Below, in pieces: positions 34,406 to 44,265 of a stretch of DNA of 64,000 nt. A program made the position numbers and the translations under genes. Under the pieces are notes generated by a model, which did no database searches, was not told the DNA's origin, and saw nothing but the letters and a program-made list of their open reading frames with translations. Source of the stretch: Mucilaginibacter sp. PAMB04168 (GTDB taxonomy: Bacteria > Bacteroidota > Bacteroidia > Sphingobacteriales > Sphingobacteriaceae); assembly GCF_039634365.2 (NCBI RefSeq), contig NZ_CP155079.2, positions 2,294,001 through 2,358,000 on the forward strand. Reading direction: 5' to 3'. How positions within the stretch are numbered: the first letter of the stretch is position 1; the number at the start of each line of letters is the position of its first letter.

Positions 34406-37147
34406 ATGAAGATAGGCTTAATTGTGTTCATGATATGCGCAAGCATAAATGCTTTCTGTCAGAATGATGATAAAAAGAAGCACGCCATTGATGTTGATGC
34501 AATACGTGAAACTCAATTAACAGGCGATGTTGGCTTAAGACCAACAATAATGTCTGCGCCGGCCAGCGCACAACAGGTGGCGCAACTTCTAAAGAAATTT
34601 CCTGGAAAGAGATACCTGACATTTCCGGAGACGCGCCAAAATTCCATTCGGTTGTTAGATTCACTGCCTAAGCCGTGGCTAAGCAGAACAGCTGCCGAGT
34701 TAAGTAACTTTAATGGCAGTGCACAACCCGGAGAGTACTACGTTTTTCAGATAGGGGTTTATGCAGCAGCGCAGCAGCTTGACGGACTCACCGTAGACAT
34801 TGCACCCTTAAGCAATGCGGGTAAAGTAGGCATCACTGATGTCACCTGCTTTAATACCCAGGGTGTCGATATCGCCGGAAAATCATACAAAAAATCACTC
34901 ACTGTAAAGTCTAAAAATGTTTTACCTCTATGGTTTGGCATTATGGTGCCTGAAAATGCAGCCGGCTTGTATAAGGGCTTAGTTCACATTAAGCCCCATG
35001 GCCTGCCAGCAACTACCGTTAATATAAACATCACTGTTAAAGGTAACAAGATTGAAAACCATGGTTTTAATAAGGATGATAAACTCTCCAGATTGGCTTG
35101 GCTAAATTCTAAAATAGCTTTAGATAACGATGTTACACAGCCATACAAGCAGTTAGGGCGTAAGAATGATGAGATTAGCGTACTTGGGCGTACCATCAAA
35201 CTCTCTGCCGAGGGCTTGCCGCAAGATATACAAACTTACTTTGATAAAAACAACCAGCGTTTACTACCAACGAGCGAACCCATATTAGCAAACAAGATGC
35301 GGTTTGTTGTGGAGCAGCGCGGTAAACAGCTCCAATTTTCGCCTGCTGCTATATCTTTTACAGATGATTTGCCAGGGGCAACACGCTGGACAACTTTACT
35401 TAAAAGTGCTGACGTTAATATTGCGGTGCATGGTACAGCCGAGTTTGACGGATACCTAGGGTACCAATTAGTGGTTACACCGTTAAAAGATATTATGGTG
35501 GATGATATCAGGTTGGAAATGCCTATGTCTCCTCAAAAATCAACCTATATGATGGGTTTAGATAAAGAAGGCGGATTTCGACCCGAAAAATGGAACTGGA
35601 AATGGGATGTTTTAAATAAAGATCAGGATGAGGTTTGGATGGGCGATGTTAATGGCGGCTTAAAAATTAAATTCAAAGGTGCTAATTATAAAAGGCAATT
35701 AGTAAACATCTACTATTCATTTGGCCCACTTAATGAACCCGAATCTTGGGGCAACGGTAAAAAGGGCGGGATTGATATCAATACCGAAAATAAGGGTGCT
35801 GTGCTTAAAGCATACTCCGGGAGCCGTTTATTACGTAGAGGGCAAACCTATCATTTTAACTTCGACTTACTGATTACGCCTTTTAAACTCATTAACAAAA
35901 GCATCCAGTTTGGCGACAGATACTACCATACCGACATAGATACCACTAAAAATTTTATAAAAACTGCCAGTGAACATGGCGCTAATATTATCAATATCCA
36001 TCATAAGAAGGACATCTATCCCTTTCTGGATTACCCTTTCATGGACGAAAACTTACCGGATTTAAAAGCATTTATCGATAGTTCACATGTACATGGTTTA
36101 AAGTCTAAAGTTTACTATACAACCCGCGAACTTTCGGTTAATGCAAAAGAAATTTGGGCTATGCGTAGTCTTAACAATGAAATAATATTTCCCGGTCCTG
36201 GTATTAATACACGTACGCTTGTAAATCCTAAAGGTGTACACCCGTGGCTTGCTGCCAATTTTAAAGAAAACTTTATACCCGGCTGGGTTGCAACCTTCAC
36301 CCATGGCAAATACAAAGGCAGGCAAGATTTAGCTGTACTTACCACGCCAGATAGCAGGATGAACAATTTTTATCTTGAAGGTTTGGATTGGATGTGTAAA
36401 AACATAGCCATTGATGGTATTTACATGGATGATTTAGCTCTGGATAGAGAAACCATGAAACGCGCGCGCAAAATTTTAGACCGCGAACGTCCGGGTGCCC
36501 GCATTGACATGCACACCTGGAACCATTACAACGAGTACGGCAAATTTGCATCATCACTTAATGTATATATGGATATGCTGCCCTATATCGATCAGCTTTG
36601 GATAGGAGAGGCGCGTAACTATGACACACCCGCAGACTATTGGCTAATAGAAATTAGCGGTATACCATTTGGTTTAACCTCACAAATGTTAAATAAAGGT
36701 GGTAATGTTTGGCGTGGTATGAACTACGGTATTACAGACAGGCTTGGCTGGTTCAGATCTAAAACGCCCGAGTATTTGTGGCTGTTTTGGGACGAGCACA
36801 ACATTGAGAAGAAGGAGATGATTGGTTTTTGGGATAAAAGCAACCCGGTGCGTAGCAATAACCCCGAGGTAGAAGCTACTATTTTTAAAGGCCGAGACGA
36901 AGTCTTGATATCCGTTGCTAACTATTCAGACAAGGACCAGAAATTTCAGTTAAATATTAATTGGAAGGCCCTTAATCTTACTCCCGATGAGGTTACTGTC
37001 GAAATGCCGGAAATAACTGAATTTCAAGAAAAAAAATCCATCAAATGGAATGATGAAATAAAAGCTGATGCGGCAAAAGGTTATATCATCGTCATTAAAA
37101 AGAAAGTTGTTAAAGTAATTCCTTTAGATACCAATCGTCACGGGTAA
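34406..37147 (+). CDS. Secreted glycoside-hydrolase-like protein, DUF6067 (GH123 N-terminal-like)
   Basis: A 913-residue exported protein (signal peptide ending about residue 19, NAFCQ). The middle has beta-sandwich features (about 90-480) and the second half looks like a TIM barrel (about 485-800) with FNFDLLITPFK, GANIINIHH, GIYMDDLALDRE and a C-terminal beta domain (about 830-905). The arrangement matches DUF6067/GH123-like proteins; GH123 enzymes are beta-N-acetylgalactosaminidases, but I cannot assign activity here. The Asp pair in YMDDLALDRE is a candidate catalytic site. Followed 4 bases later by the beta-helix gene. Confidence 0.6.
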   Translation: MKIGLIVFMICASINAFCQNDDKKKHAIDVDAIRETQLTGDVGLRPTIMSAPASAQQVAQLLKKFPGKRYLTFPETRQNSIRLLDSLPKPWLSRTAAELSNFNGSAQPGEYYVFQIGVYAAAQQLDGLTVDIAPLSNAGKVGITDVTCFNTQGVDIAGKSYKKSLTVKSKNVLPLWFGIMVPENAAGLYKGLVHIKPHGLPATTVNINITVKGNKIENHGFNKDDKLSRLAWLNSKIALDNDVTQPYKQLGRKNDEISVLGRTIKLSAEGLPQDIQTYFDKNNQRLLPTSEPILANKMRFVVEQRGKQLQFSPAAISFTDDLPGATRWTTLLKSADVNIAVHGTAEFDGYLGYQLVVTPLKDIMVDDIRLEMPMSPQKSTYMMGLDKEGGFRPEKWNWKWDVLNKDQDEVWMGDVNGGLKIKFKGANYKRQLVNIYYSFGPLNEPESWGNGKKGGIDINTENKGAVLKAYSGSRLLRRGQTYHFNFDLLITPFKLINKSIQFGDRYYHTDIDTTKNFIKTASEHGANIINIHHKKDIYPFLDYPFMDENLPDLKAFIDSSHVHGLKSKVYYTTRELSVNAKEIWAMRSLNNEIIFPGPGINTRTLVNPKGVHPWLAANFKENFIPGWVATFTHGKYKGRQDLAVLTTPDSRMNNFYLEGLDWMCKNIAIDGIYMDDLALDRETMKRARKILDRERPGARIDMHTWNHYNEYGKFASSLNVYMDMLPYIDQLWIGEARNYDTPADYWLIEISGIPFGLTSQMLNKGGNVWRGMNYGITDRLGWFRSKTPEYLWLFWDEHNIEKKEMIGFWDKSNPVRSNNPEVEATIFKGRDEVLISVANYSDKDQKFQLNINWKALNLTPDEVTVEMPEITEFQEKKSIKWNDEIKADAAKGYIIVIKKKVVKVIPLDTNRHG

Positions 37148-37151
37148 CCCT

Positions 37152-39431
37152 ATGAAATATAAATTTATTATTACACTGTTTTCCTGTTTCATTCTACAGC
37201 TATCCATAACCCGTGCGCAATCCGTGTACAAAATATATGTAGCTAATACAGGTGCTGAAAGCGCTTCGGGCACCAGGGAGCAACCCGTAAACACCGTGCA
37301 AAAAGCTATAGAGCTTGCATCTAAAGTGCAGGGTGATAAAGTTAAAAAAATTGAGATATGGGTTAGAGGCGGTACTTATTATATTGACCACTCAATTGAT
37401 TTAATACAAGGAAAAACGTGGACGTCGACCTTGCCGTTAAGTATAGAAGCTTATAACAAAGAGCCTGTAGTTTTTCATGGCGGTGTTACTGTTGGCCACG
37501 ATAGGTTAAAGCCTGTTACCAGTAAAGCCTACTTAAGCAGGTTTCAACCCGAATTTAGAGATCGCATACGTCAAATTGACCTTAAGGAGCTCGGTATAGA
37601 CCCTGGTCAGCTGCGCCCGGTAGGTTTTAGCAGACCTTTTGGTCCAACCTGGATGGAAGTATTTGTAAATGGTGCTCCCGGGCAAATTGCGCGGTGGCCC
37701 AATGCCGGCACTGTACCCATTGATTCTGTTTTACAAATTGGCAGCACCATCTCTGATAAAAAGGCGGTGGCCGTAAAACCAGCGGAAGTTAAGAACGCCG
37801 TAATGGCTATTAAGCCTACTGAAGTGAATAAGGAGATTGTATCTATTAAACCGGTCGACTCGGCTTCAAAAAATACAACGGTAGCGGTTGTAGATACTAC
37901 AAAAAAGGGCGGTGTGTTTTTTTATAACGATCCGCGCCCATCCAAATGGAAGGAACCTAAAAAAGCTTGGTTAAGTGGTTTTTTTATGTGGGGATATGCT
38001 GACGATGCTATACCCGTTGAAAGTATTGATACCATAAGGCGCATTATAAAAACAGCCATGTCTACCCGGTACGGTTTTGGCAGCGGTAAGCCATGGCGCG
38101 CCTATTATGCCTATAACATACCCGAAGAGATCGATATACCAGGAGAGTATTACGTTGATACGGATACAAAAATACTATATGTGCTGCCTCCAGCCAAGTT
38201 GCGCAGCCTGGAGTTATCCGTTTTAGAAACGCCAATGTTACAAGTGGAAGGTGTAAATAACTTTCAAATTAAGAACATACACTTTACATGTAGCCGCGGA
38301 ATGGGTATTTATACCGAAAGAACAAAAGGCCTGCGTGTTAATCAATGTACGTTTAATAACCTTGGCATGATGGCGGTGTTTGTAGGTAAATCTATGCTGA
38401 GTGTTGACGGCGATAAAGTGGTTACTAACCTAAATGCAAAAGCGCGGGTAACCGGAGATATATTGCAGTATATTTACGACAATACCACCTTTGATAGTGA
38501 GGGCGGCAGTGATAACGGTATTCTAAACTGTGAGGTTTATCAAACCGGGGCAGGTGGTATTTATCTTAGCGGAGGTAACCGCATTGCCTTAACCGCTTCA
38601 AAGTCGTTTGTAAAAAACTGCCTTATACACGATTATAACCGAATCGCAAAAACCTTTATGCCGGGCATTTACATTGCTGGTGTGGGTAATACTATTGCTA
38701 ACTGCGAAATATACAATGCCCCTTCGGTGGCTATTTTGCTGCATGGCAATAACCATATAATTGAATATAATGATATACACAGCACTACCCTGGAGGTTGA
38801 TGACATGGGTGCCATTTACCATGGTCGAGATCCGTCAGAGAGGGGAAATATTGTACGGTATAACTACCTGCATGATTTAGGTGGCTTAAATAAAACCATG
38901 GGAGTTTATCATGATGATGGCGCTTGCGGTACACAGGTTATCGGAAATGTTTTCTTTAGAGCCGGTACCGTAGCCGGATTTATTGGCGGGGGGCAGGACA
39001 ATGTTTATATCAACAATCTGTTTCTGAATACGCGTTATGCATTTCATATCGATAAGCGCCTAACAGGGTGGGCCAAAGGTGTTGTGCAGCCAAAGGGCTT
39101 GTTTCAAAAGCGGCTCGAAGCTGTCAACTACACCAAGCCGCCTTACTCAACAGCTTACCCTACACTGAAGGAATATTTTAACGAAGGGCCGGCCGTGCCT
39201 CAACGCAATAAGTTCGAAAACAATGTTATGGTAAATATTGAGAAAAAGTTTGAAGGCGATACTACGCTGGTTTATTTCGGTAAACACAATTTCGAAACTA
39301 TTGGCGATCCCGGATTCAAGAATTATCCTAAACAGAATTTTAAGATAAAACGACATTCTTTAATTTATGATAATGTGCCGGCTTTCATAGCGCCACCTCT
39401 TAAAAAAATAGGTTACCGTAAGGTTAAGTGA
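37152..39431 (+). CDS. Secreted right-handed parallel beta-helix protein
   Basis: A 759-residue protein with a signal peptide (cut near ITRAQS). The start IYVANTGAESASGTREQPVNTVQKAIELA is the typical opening of bacterial parallel-beta-helix polysaccharide-active proteins, and repeated coils (for example IKNIHFTCSRGMGIYTERTKGLRVNQCTF) run from about 370 to 640. An insertion at about 205-237 holds three imperfect copies of a K-P-x-E/D-V element and a Thr/Lys-rich linker. The function is probably glycan lyase or hydrolase, but no catalytic set can be named. Second gene of a three-gene run, 18 bases before the CBM9-like gene. Confidence 0.65.
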   Translation: MKYKFIITLFSCFILQLSITRAQSVYKIYVANTGAESASGTREQPVNTVQKAIELASKVQGDKVKKIEIWVRGGTYYIDHSIDLIQGKTWTSTLPLSIEAYNKEPVVFHGGVTVGHDRLKPVTSKAYLSRFQPEFRDRIRQIDLKELGIDPGQLRPVGFSRPFGPTWMEVFVNGAPGQIARWPNAGTVPIDSVLQIGSTISDKKAVAVKPAEVKNAVMAIKPTEVNKEIVSIKPVDSASKNTTVAVVDTTKKGGVFFYNDPRPSKWKEPKKAWLSGFFMWGYADDAIPVESIDTIRRIIKTAMSTRYGFGSGKPWRAYYAYNIPEEIDIPGEYYVDTDTKILYVLPPAKLRSLELSVLETPMLQVEGVNNFQIKNIHFTCSRGMGIYTERTKGLRVNQCTFNNLGMMAVFVGKSMLSVDGDKVVTNLNAKARVTGDILQYIYDNTTFDSEGGSDNGILNCEVYQTGAGGIYLSGGNRIALTASKSFVKNCLIHDYNRIAKTFMPGIYIAGVGNTIANCEIYNAPSVAILLHGNNHIIEYNDIHSTTLEVDDMGAIYHGRDPSERGNIVRYNYLHDLGGLNKTMGVYHDDGACGTQVIGNVFFRAGTVAGFIGGGQDNVYINNLFLNTRYAFHIDKRLTGWAKGVVQPKGLFQKRLEAVNYTKPPYSTAYPTLKEYFNEGPAVPQRNKFENNVMVNIEKKFEGDTTLVYFGKHNFETIGDPGFKNYPKQNFKIKRHSLIYDNVPAFIAPPLKKIGYRKVK

Positions 39432-39449
39432 TGCTCTAACCGTTAAGCT

Positions 39450-40103
39450 ATGCCTGTTGAACAACATTTGAAGATCTTTTACCTGCAACCTTACCACGAA
39501 GGCACATCCATTGCCGATATTGTATCGGCGATGGATGATTTGCCTAAACACGCCATAGCAAAAGCCCCTTGGGTAGATTATCAATATAAGCCCGACTGTG
39601 CTTTTGCAATAGCGCACGGTAACAGTAATATATATATCAAATTTTTTGTTGTTGAAGATGCTGTGTTGGCAAGGTTTACAACACCTAATAGTTTGGTTTA
39701 TAAGGATTCGTGCGTTGAATTTTTTATAGCATTCAACAATGAGCAAAGTTACTATAATCTCGAGTTTAACTGTCTGGGTACCGCTTACGTTGGTTATGGG
39801 TCAGGTAAAACCCAACGGGAGGCTGCGCCAGTTCCTATTGTTGAGCGGATAAAAAGTAGTTGTTTATTGCGTTCTGCTGATGGTAAATTTAAATGGGAGC
39901 TTACGCTGGTAATACCTACAGATACATTTTACCGACACAGCAGCCCACAATTATTGCAACTTGATGCTAAATGTAATTTTTACAAATGCGGAGATGATAT
40001 GCCGGTTCCACATTATTTGTGCTGGAACAATATTGTTTCTGACGCTCCGGAATTCCACTTACCCGATTTTTTTGCGAAGGCCAGTTTTATTCCTCAATCT
40101 TAG
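39450..40103 (+). CDS. CBM9-like carbohydrate-binding protein
   Basis: A 217-residue beta-sandwich protein without a signal peptide. The pattern LPKHAIAKAPWVDYQYKPDCAFAIAHGNSNIYIKFFV, then YKDSCVEFFIAF and YYNLEFNCLGTAYVGYGSG, corresponds to the carbohydrate-binding family 9-like proteins of Bacteroidota. The lack of an export signal argues for a cytoplasmic or cryptically exported protein, which is odd for a carbohydrate-binding module. Its stop codon overlaps the stop codon of the convergent LacI gene by a few bases. Confidence 0.6.
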   Translation: MPVEQHLKIFYLQPYHEGTSIADIVSAMDDLPKHAIAKAPWVDYQYKPDCAFAIAHGNSNIYIKFFVVEDAVLARFTTPNSLVYKDSCVEFFIAFNNEQSYYNLEFNCLGTAYVGYGSGKTQREAAPVPIVERIKSSCLLRSADGKFKWELTLVIPTDTFYRHSSPQLLQLDAKCNFYKCGDDMPVPHYLCWNNIVSDAPEFHLPDFFAKASFIPQS

Positions 40104-41167
40104 ATGTTGTCTTCGTCCACGTAGTAATTAAAATTCTCTTTAGTAACAATATCCAACGGTAAAAATTTAACGGCTGCCACTTCTTTCTTAAAAACGAGGT
40201 GTTCAACAAGCTGGTTTATACCCCAGTAACCTTGTCCCTTTGGGTTTTGATTGATGAGAAAGCTTATACTGCCCTTATTAAGGTAATGAACGTTTTGCGG
40301 TAGCAGGTCGTAACCTATAATGTTAACATGCTGAATATTTTGCTGCTCTAAATATTTAGCAATATCATGAGCTTTGGAGGTTGTAACAAAAACGGTTTTT
40401 AAATCGGGTGTGTTAGCAAAAATTTGGTTAAGGCTGGCTTTAAATGTGGCAGCATCCTCGCGTTTAAGCTCTGCTTTTATAATGTTATAACGGTCGCTCA
40501 GGTTATTATGCAAAAAGTAATTGCGTAAGCCTTGTTCTTTTTTTAGCAAGTGCGCTGCATTGCTTATCTCTTCGTCAATGTGCGCAACCAGAATTGATGC
40601 TGGTTGCTGCATGCCGTAATGTATCAGTTTACCGGCTAAAAAACCACTTTGGTAAGAGTCCTGTCCTATGTAGCTTAACGGGTCGAAATCAGCTATTTGG
40701 GTGTTAAACAGCACAAACGGAATATTCTGTTTCTTCCATTGTTCAAAAAATGGCAATACTTCCCGGTAAAATATAGGCGATAATAATATGCCGTCCGGGT
40801 TACTGTCTGAAACGTTTTGAGCGGCTTCTATAAAAGATTTAACATTGAATGGATCAAACGTAAACTGGTGAACCTGCATGCCAAATTTACCCAAGTCTTT
40901 CTCCGCCTTTTCGATGCCTGATTTTGGGGCAAGCCAGTAAGAGTCGACCGTATGATTGGGTATTAAAGCAGCTAAATGATATGTTTTATTGGAACCTAGC
41001 GCGCGGGCTATGAAGTTAGGCTCATATTTCATCTCGCTGATAATCTTGAGCACTTTTTCTTTTACCTTTTCATTAACATTGCCACGATCATGTAAAACCC
41101 TGTCAACAGTACCTGTAGAAACATTCGCCTTTAGGGCAATATCCTTAATCCTAACATTTACCTTCAT
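40100..41167 (-). CDS. LacI-family transcriptional regulator 1
   Basis: A 355-residue regulator. The N-terminal helix-turn-helix and hinge (about 1-60) read VRIKDIALKANVSTGTVDRVLHDRG; the periplasmic-binding-protein-like sensor domain follows (about 65-350). The recognition helix VSTGTVDRVLH is identical to that of the LacI protein at 47670, and the two proteins remain similar along the whole length (for example SYIGQDSYQSG and INQNPKGQGYWGI). The fold suggests sugar-bound induction. A half operator, TTTGTGTGC, lies at 41189 just upstream, possibly for self-control. Confidence 0.92.
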   Translation of the reverse strand: MKVNVRIKDIALKANVSTGTVDRVLHDRGNVNEKVKEKVLKIISEMKYEPNFIARALGSNKTYHLAALIPNHTVDSYWLAPKSGIEKAEKDLGKFGMQVHQFTFDPFNVKSFIEAAQNVSDSNPDGILLSPIFYREVLPFFEQWKKQNIPFVLFNTQIADFDPLSYIGQDSYQSGFLAGKLIHYGMQQPASILVAHIDEEISNAAHLLKKEQGLRNYFLHNNLSDRYNIIKAELKREDAATFKASLNQIFANTPDLKTVFVTTSKAHDIAKYLEQQNIQHVNIIGYDLLPQNVHYLNKGSISFLINQNPKGQGYWGINQLVEHLVFKKEVAAVKFLPLDIVTKENFNYYVDEDNI

Positions 41168-41188
41168 GCAGCATTCAGCTCTAATAAA

Positions 41189-41200
41189 TTTGTGTGCAAA
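41189..41200. promoter_or_regulatory. Half LacI-type operator before regulator 1
   Basis: TTTGTGTGC followed by AAA keeps the left arm of the TTTGTGTGC/GCACACAAA palindrome; the right arm is not conserved. It lies 22 bases upstream of the regulator 1 start codon. Confidence 0.3.
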
Positions 41201-41240
41201 ACTACTGTAAAAGCAAGTTTAAACAAATACAACCCCGTTA

Positions 41241-42521
41241 TTATCTATTAGTTTTTGTTGTGAACCAACTACCGCGTAAGCAGTAGTACAAATTAAAAAG
41301 GTAACAAGGGATCAATAGCATATAGGCGGCCTGATTGTTGGTTAGTCGTGCAAGCCAGCCATAAATCAGGGGCATAATAGCACCGCCTGCAACACCCATA
41401 ATTAATAACGCCGAGCCCCGGCTTAACTGTGCACCGCTTAACCCTTTTAGTGCTTGCGGCCATATAGCAGGCCATAGTAATGCGTTAGACAGCCCTAGTA
41501 ATGCTACAAACGCAATAGAGGTTTTGCCGGGAGTAATGATAACCAATACGGCTATAATAAGGCCTAAAATAGCTGAATAAAGAAATGCTTTTTCTTGTGT
41601 TATAAATTTAGGGATGGCAAAAGAACCAAATAAGTAGCCAATAACGGTAAATGCCAGTGTATAAGAGGTGAGACTTTTGGCGATGTTTAAATTGAATCCA
41701 TGATATAGGCCATAGTTGCCGATAGTGTCTCCAGCCAAAACTTCCAGGCCTACGGTGCAAAAAACGGCAACAAATCCCAACAAAAAATTCACACTGTTTT
41801 TTTGATTTATCGGTTGGCCGGTGTCTGCGGCTGCAACTGGTTTAATTTCGGGAAGATGTGCGTATTTAATGCCAAATGCGATTGTCAAAAGTATTATGCA
41901 TAGTACCGTATAGGGCATTATAACCGCACGGGCGAGCTCATTAAGCCGTAATACTTTATTGGCTGGAGAATATTGCGCTAGTTCTTTGATCAGATCCCCG
42001 GCGTTGTTTAAGATGATAGCGCCTAAAATAATAGGTGCAATCACACCTGCTAGCTTATTGCAAATGCCCATAATGCTCATGCGTTGTGCTGCCTTATGAG
42101 CGGGCCCAAGTAAAGTTATATATGGATTAACTGCCGTTTGCAACAACGTTGTGCCAGTACCCACCACAAATAAACCTAGCAAAAATATAGGGTAGTAACG
42201 CATCAAAGCGGCCGGAATAAATATAAGACAGCCAAAAGCCATAATTATCAGACCTAACCGCATCCCCTTGATCATACCTGTACGCTGCAAAATTTTGCTT
42301 GATGGAAGCGCCATTATCGTGTATGATATATAAAAGGCAAATGTTACAAGGTAGGCCTGCCACTCTTCGAGCTGACAGGCAATGAGCAAGTAAGGAATAA
42401 GTGTACCGTTAACCCAGGTTACAAAACCAAATATGAAAAAAAAAGCACCAACAGTGCCTATCTGCTTTGCATAACCGCCTTTAGCGGTTGGTTCACTTAA
42501 ATTAGCTGTAGCGTTAACCAT
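41241..42521 (-). CDS. Sugar MFS transporter, FucP/GluP-like
   Basis: A 426-residue protein with twelve predicted membrane helices. The opening GTVGAFFFIFGFVTWVNGTLIPYL and the loop LLQTAVNPYITLLGP are the signature of the FucP/glucose-galactose permease group (proton-sugar symporters of the inner membrane). It probably imports the monosaccharide released by the locus enzymes. Last gene of a four-gene minus-strand operon, 24 bases after the isomerase-like gene, and 73 bases ahead of the LacI regulator gene. Confidence 0.85.
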   Translation of the reverse strand: MVNATANLSEPTAKGGYAKQIGTVGAFFFIFGFVTWVNGTLIPYLLIACQLEEWQAYLVTFAFYISYTIMALPSSKILQRTGMIKGMRLGLIIMAFGCLIFIPAALMRYYPIFLLGLFVVGTGTTLLQTAVNPYITLLGPAHKAAQRMSIMGICNKLAGVIAPIILGAIILNNAGDLIKELAQYSPANKVLRLNELARAVIMPYTVLCIILLTIAFGIKYAHLPEIKPVAAADTGQPINQKNSVNFLLGFVAVFCTVGLEVLAGDTIGNYGLYHGFNLNIAKSLTSYTLAFTVIGYLFGSFAIPKFITQEKAFLYSAILGLIIAVLVIITPGKTSIAFVALLGLSNALLWPAIWPQALKGLSGAQLSRGSALLIMGVAGGAIMPLIYGWLARLTNNQAAYMLLIPCYLFNLYYCLRGSWFTTKTNR

Positions 42522-42545
42522 GTTTATGATGTATTAGTATGGTAA

Positions 42546-43358
42546 TTACTTATATCTGTTTTTTAACAAGTCTTTCATGTACAAATTTACATCCCACTGA
42601 TTAGCTACCGGTGTGGTACTAAATGGCTGTAACTGCATATATGGATGAGGGCCAAACTCTGCAGTAACAGTTAAATATTCTGAGCCCTTAATTCTATGCG
42701 CATTTATCACCCTATCCCAACAGGCAATATGCGTCGCCACAACTTCCTCCCATTCAGCCGAACGCGGATCAGTAACCTGAGGTCCATGAGCGTGGCCTAT
42801 ACGGGCATGAATATGGTCGGTATGTGCAACGGCCAAATCAACCGCCGTTTGCTGATCGGCCAGGTAACTTTCGGCCACTGCGTACCAGTGAGATATATCG
42901 AGTGTTAGTCTCAAATCACGATATTTTTGCAGATATGCCTGCGTTACATGTGCAGCGAAGCTAAACTTGCCGCGATGCGTTTCGTGAACAATTTTTACAC
43001 CGGTCTCAGCGCTTATTTTTTGAGCGCGTTCAATTAAGTATTCATTTTGCTGAAATGTGAAAAAATCCTTTCCGGTGTGCGACGTAATGAACAAAGGCAA
43101 GGCAGCAGCCATAGACCGCAACCGCAGGTCAAATTCATTAACATGCGTTTCAAAATCAGGCGTAACCGTGTCCCAATGCTGCCCAATAAGTTTTAAGCCA
43201 TGCCTGCTTAATGTTGATTGGATGAATTTAATCTCATTCTCATCAAGTGGTAAACTGGTTTCCACACCGTCAAAGCCGGCGTCTTTAACCTTTTCACAAA
43301 AAGATTCCCATGGGGTATCTTCCTGGCCCCATCGGGTGCAAAAAAACAATAATTCCAA
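42546..43358 (-). CDS. Sugar phosphate isomerase/epimerase-like TIM-barrel protein
   Basis: A 270-residue xylose-isomerase-like TIM barrel (AP-endonuclease-2 superfamily). Visible metal/active-site features are VETSLPLDENE, IVHETHRGKFSF, LTLDISHWY and DHIHARIGHAHGPQV, followed by VTAEFGPHPY. The His/Glu/Asp distribution fits a divalent-metal epimerase or isomerase, but the substrate is not assignable. Translated 2 bases downstream of the dioxygenase-like gene. Confidence 0.75.
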   Translation of the reverse strand: MELLFFCTRWGQEDTPWESFCEKVKDAGFDGVETSLPLDENEIKFIQSTLSRHGLKLIGQHWDTVTPDFETHVNEFDLRLRSMAAALPLFITSHTGKDFFTFQQNEYLIERAQKISAETGVKIVHETHRGKFSFAAHVTQAYLQKYRDLRLTLDISHWYAVAESYLADQQTAVDLAVAHTDHIHARIGHAHGPQVTDPRSAEWEEVVATHIACWDRVINAHRIKGSEYLTVTAEFGPHPYMQLQPFSTTPVANQWDVNLYMKDLLKNRYK

Positions 43359-43360
43359 AA

Positions 43361-44254
43361 TTATAGGGTAGCCGGGTCAATAATAATGGGAAAAAACTGG
43401 CCCTCTATTTTATTCCCCTTCGGAATAGGAGGAGTACCGGGCATAAGTTCCTTGTCAGAATTAGTGATGGTACCGTCGGCAAACATATTTAACACAAACG
43501 CCCTGCGCGAGCGTGTTGACTTATTCTCATACGATCCGTGCACCAAAAGCGGATGGTGAAACGTACCATAACCACGTTTTAACTCAATAGGTATGGGGGT
43601 AAATGCCGCTTTCTGTTCTTCTGTTAAAAACTCCATTAAACCGTCCATTTCGCCGGCAAGCTCAGGCTTTTCCAAAAGGCCCCAACGCTGGCTGCCCGGT
43701 ACATAATACATGCAGCCATTTTCGGTTGTTGCATCGTCAAGCGCTACCCAGCAAGTAAGGTGCTGCAGTGGGGAGGTACGCGTCCAGTACGAATAATCCT
43801 GATGCCAGGCTACTACGCCTCCATGATTGGCCGGCTTGCAAAATAATTGATCATGCCAAAAACGAACAGCTTTATCGCCCAATAATTGACTTGCAGCCAT
43901 CACAAAAGCCGGATTCCATAATATGTCATGAAACCCGGGTGTAAGACGCCATGCACCAAGTGCATGAAACAACACCGAATTTTCATCAGTTGATGCATTT
44001 GAGAAAAATTGATAGAACAGGGAGTGTTTGGGATGATCGGGCTCGGCAATAGCAGCAAGCTCATTATTAAGTTGGTCTACCTGCCATTCTTCTAAAAATT
44101 TTATATTACTTAAGTAGCCATTCTCATTAAAAAAGTCTATCTGATCCTGGGTGAGCTTGTATTGTTCCCACTCTTCTTTGTTTGCAGGCCATTTAAAAAA
44201 ATCAGATACCAATTGGTGGTGTTCCGAAAGATCTACTAATTGCTGGTTTTCCAT
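43361..44254 (-). CDS. Phytanoyl-CoA-dioxygenase-family (PhyH) Fe/2-oxoglutarate oxygenase
   Basis: A 297-residue non-heme iron oxygenase. The facial triad is visible: His151 and Asp153 in VAWHQDYSYW and His239 in PLLVHGSYENKS, with Arg248/Arg250 nearby for 2-oxoglutarate. Members hydroxylate diverse small molecules; the name of the family says little about substrate. Its location between a DUF5107 protein and a sugar isomerase-like protein suggests it oxidises a carbohydrate or aglycone released by the locus, but this is inference. Confidence 0.85.
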   Translation of the reverse strand: MENQQLVDLSEHHQLVSDFFKWPANKEEWEQYKLTQDQIDFFNENGYLSNIKFLEEWQVDQLNNELAAIAEPDHPKHSLFYQFFSNASTDENSVLFHALGAWRLTPGFHDILWNPAFVMAASQLLGDKAVRFWHDQLFCKPANHGGVVAWHQDYSYWTRTSPLQHLTCWVALDDATTENGCMYYVPGSQRWGLLEKPELAGEMDGLMEFLTEEQKAAFTPIPIELKRGYGTFHHPLLVHGSYENKSTRSRRAFVLNMFADGTITNSDKELMPGTPPIPKGNKIEGQFFPIIIDPATL

Positions 44255-44265
44255 ATCGATAAAAT

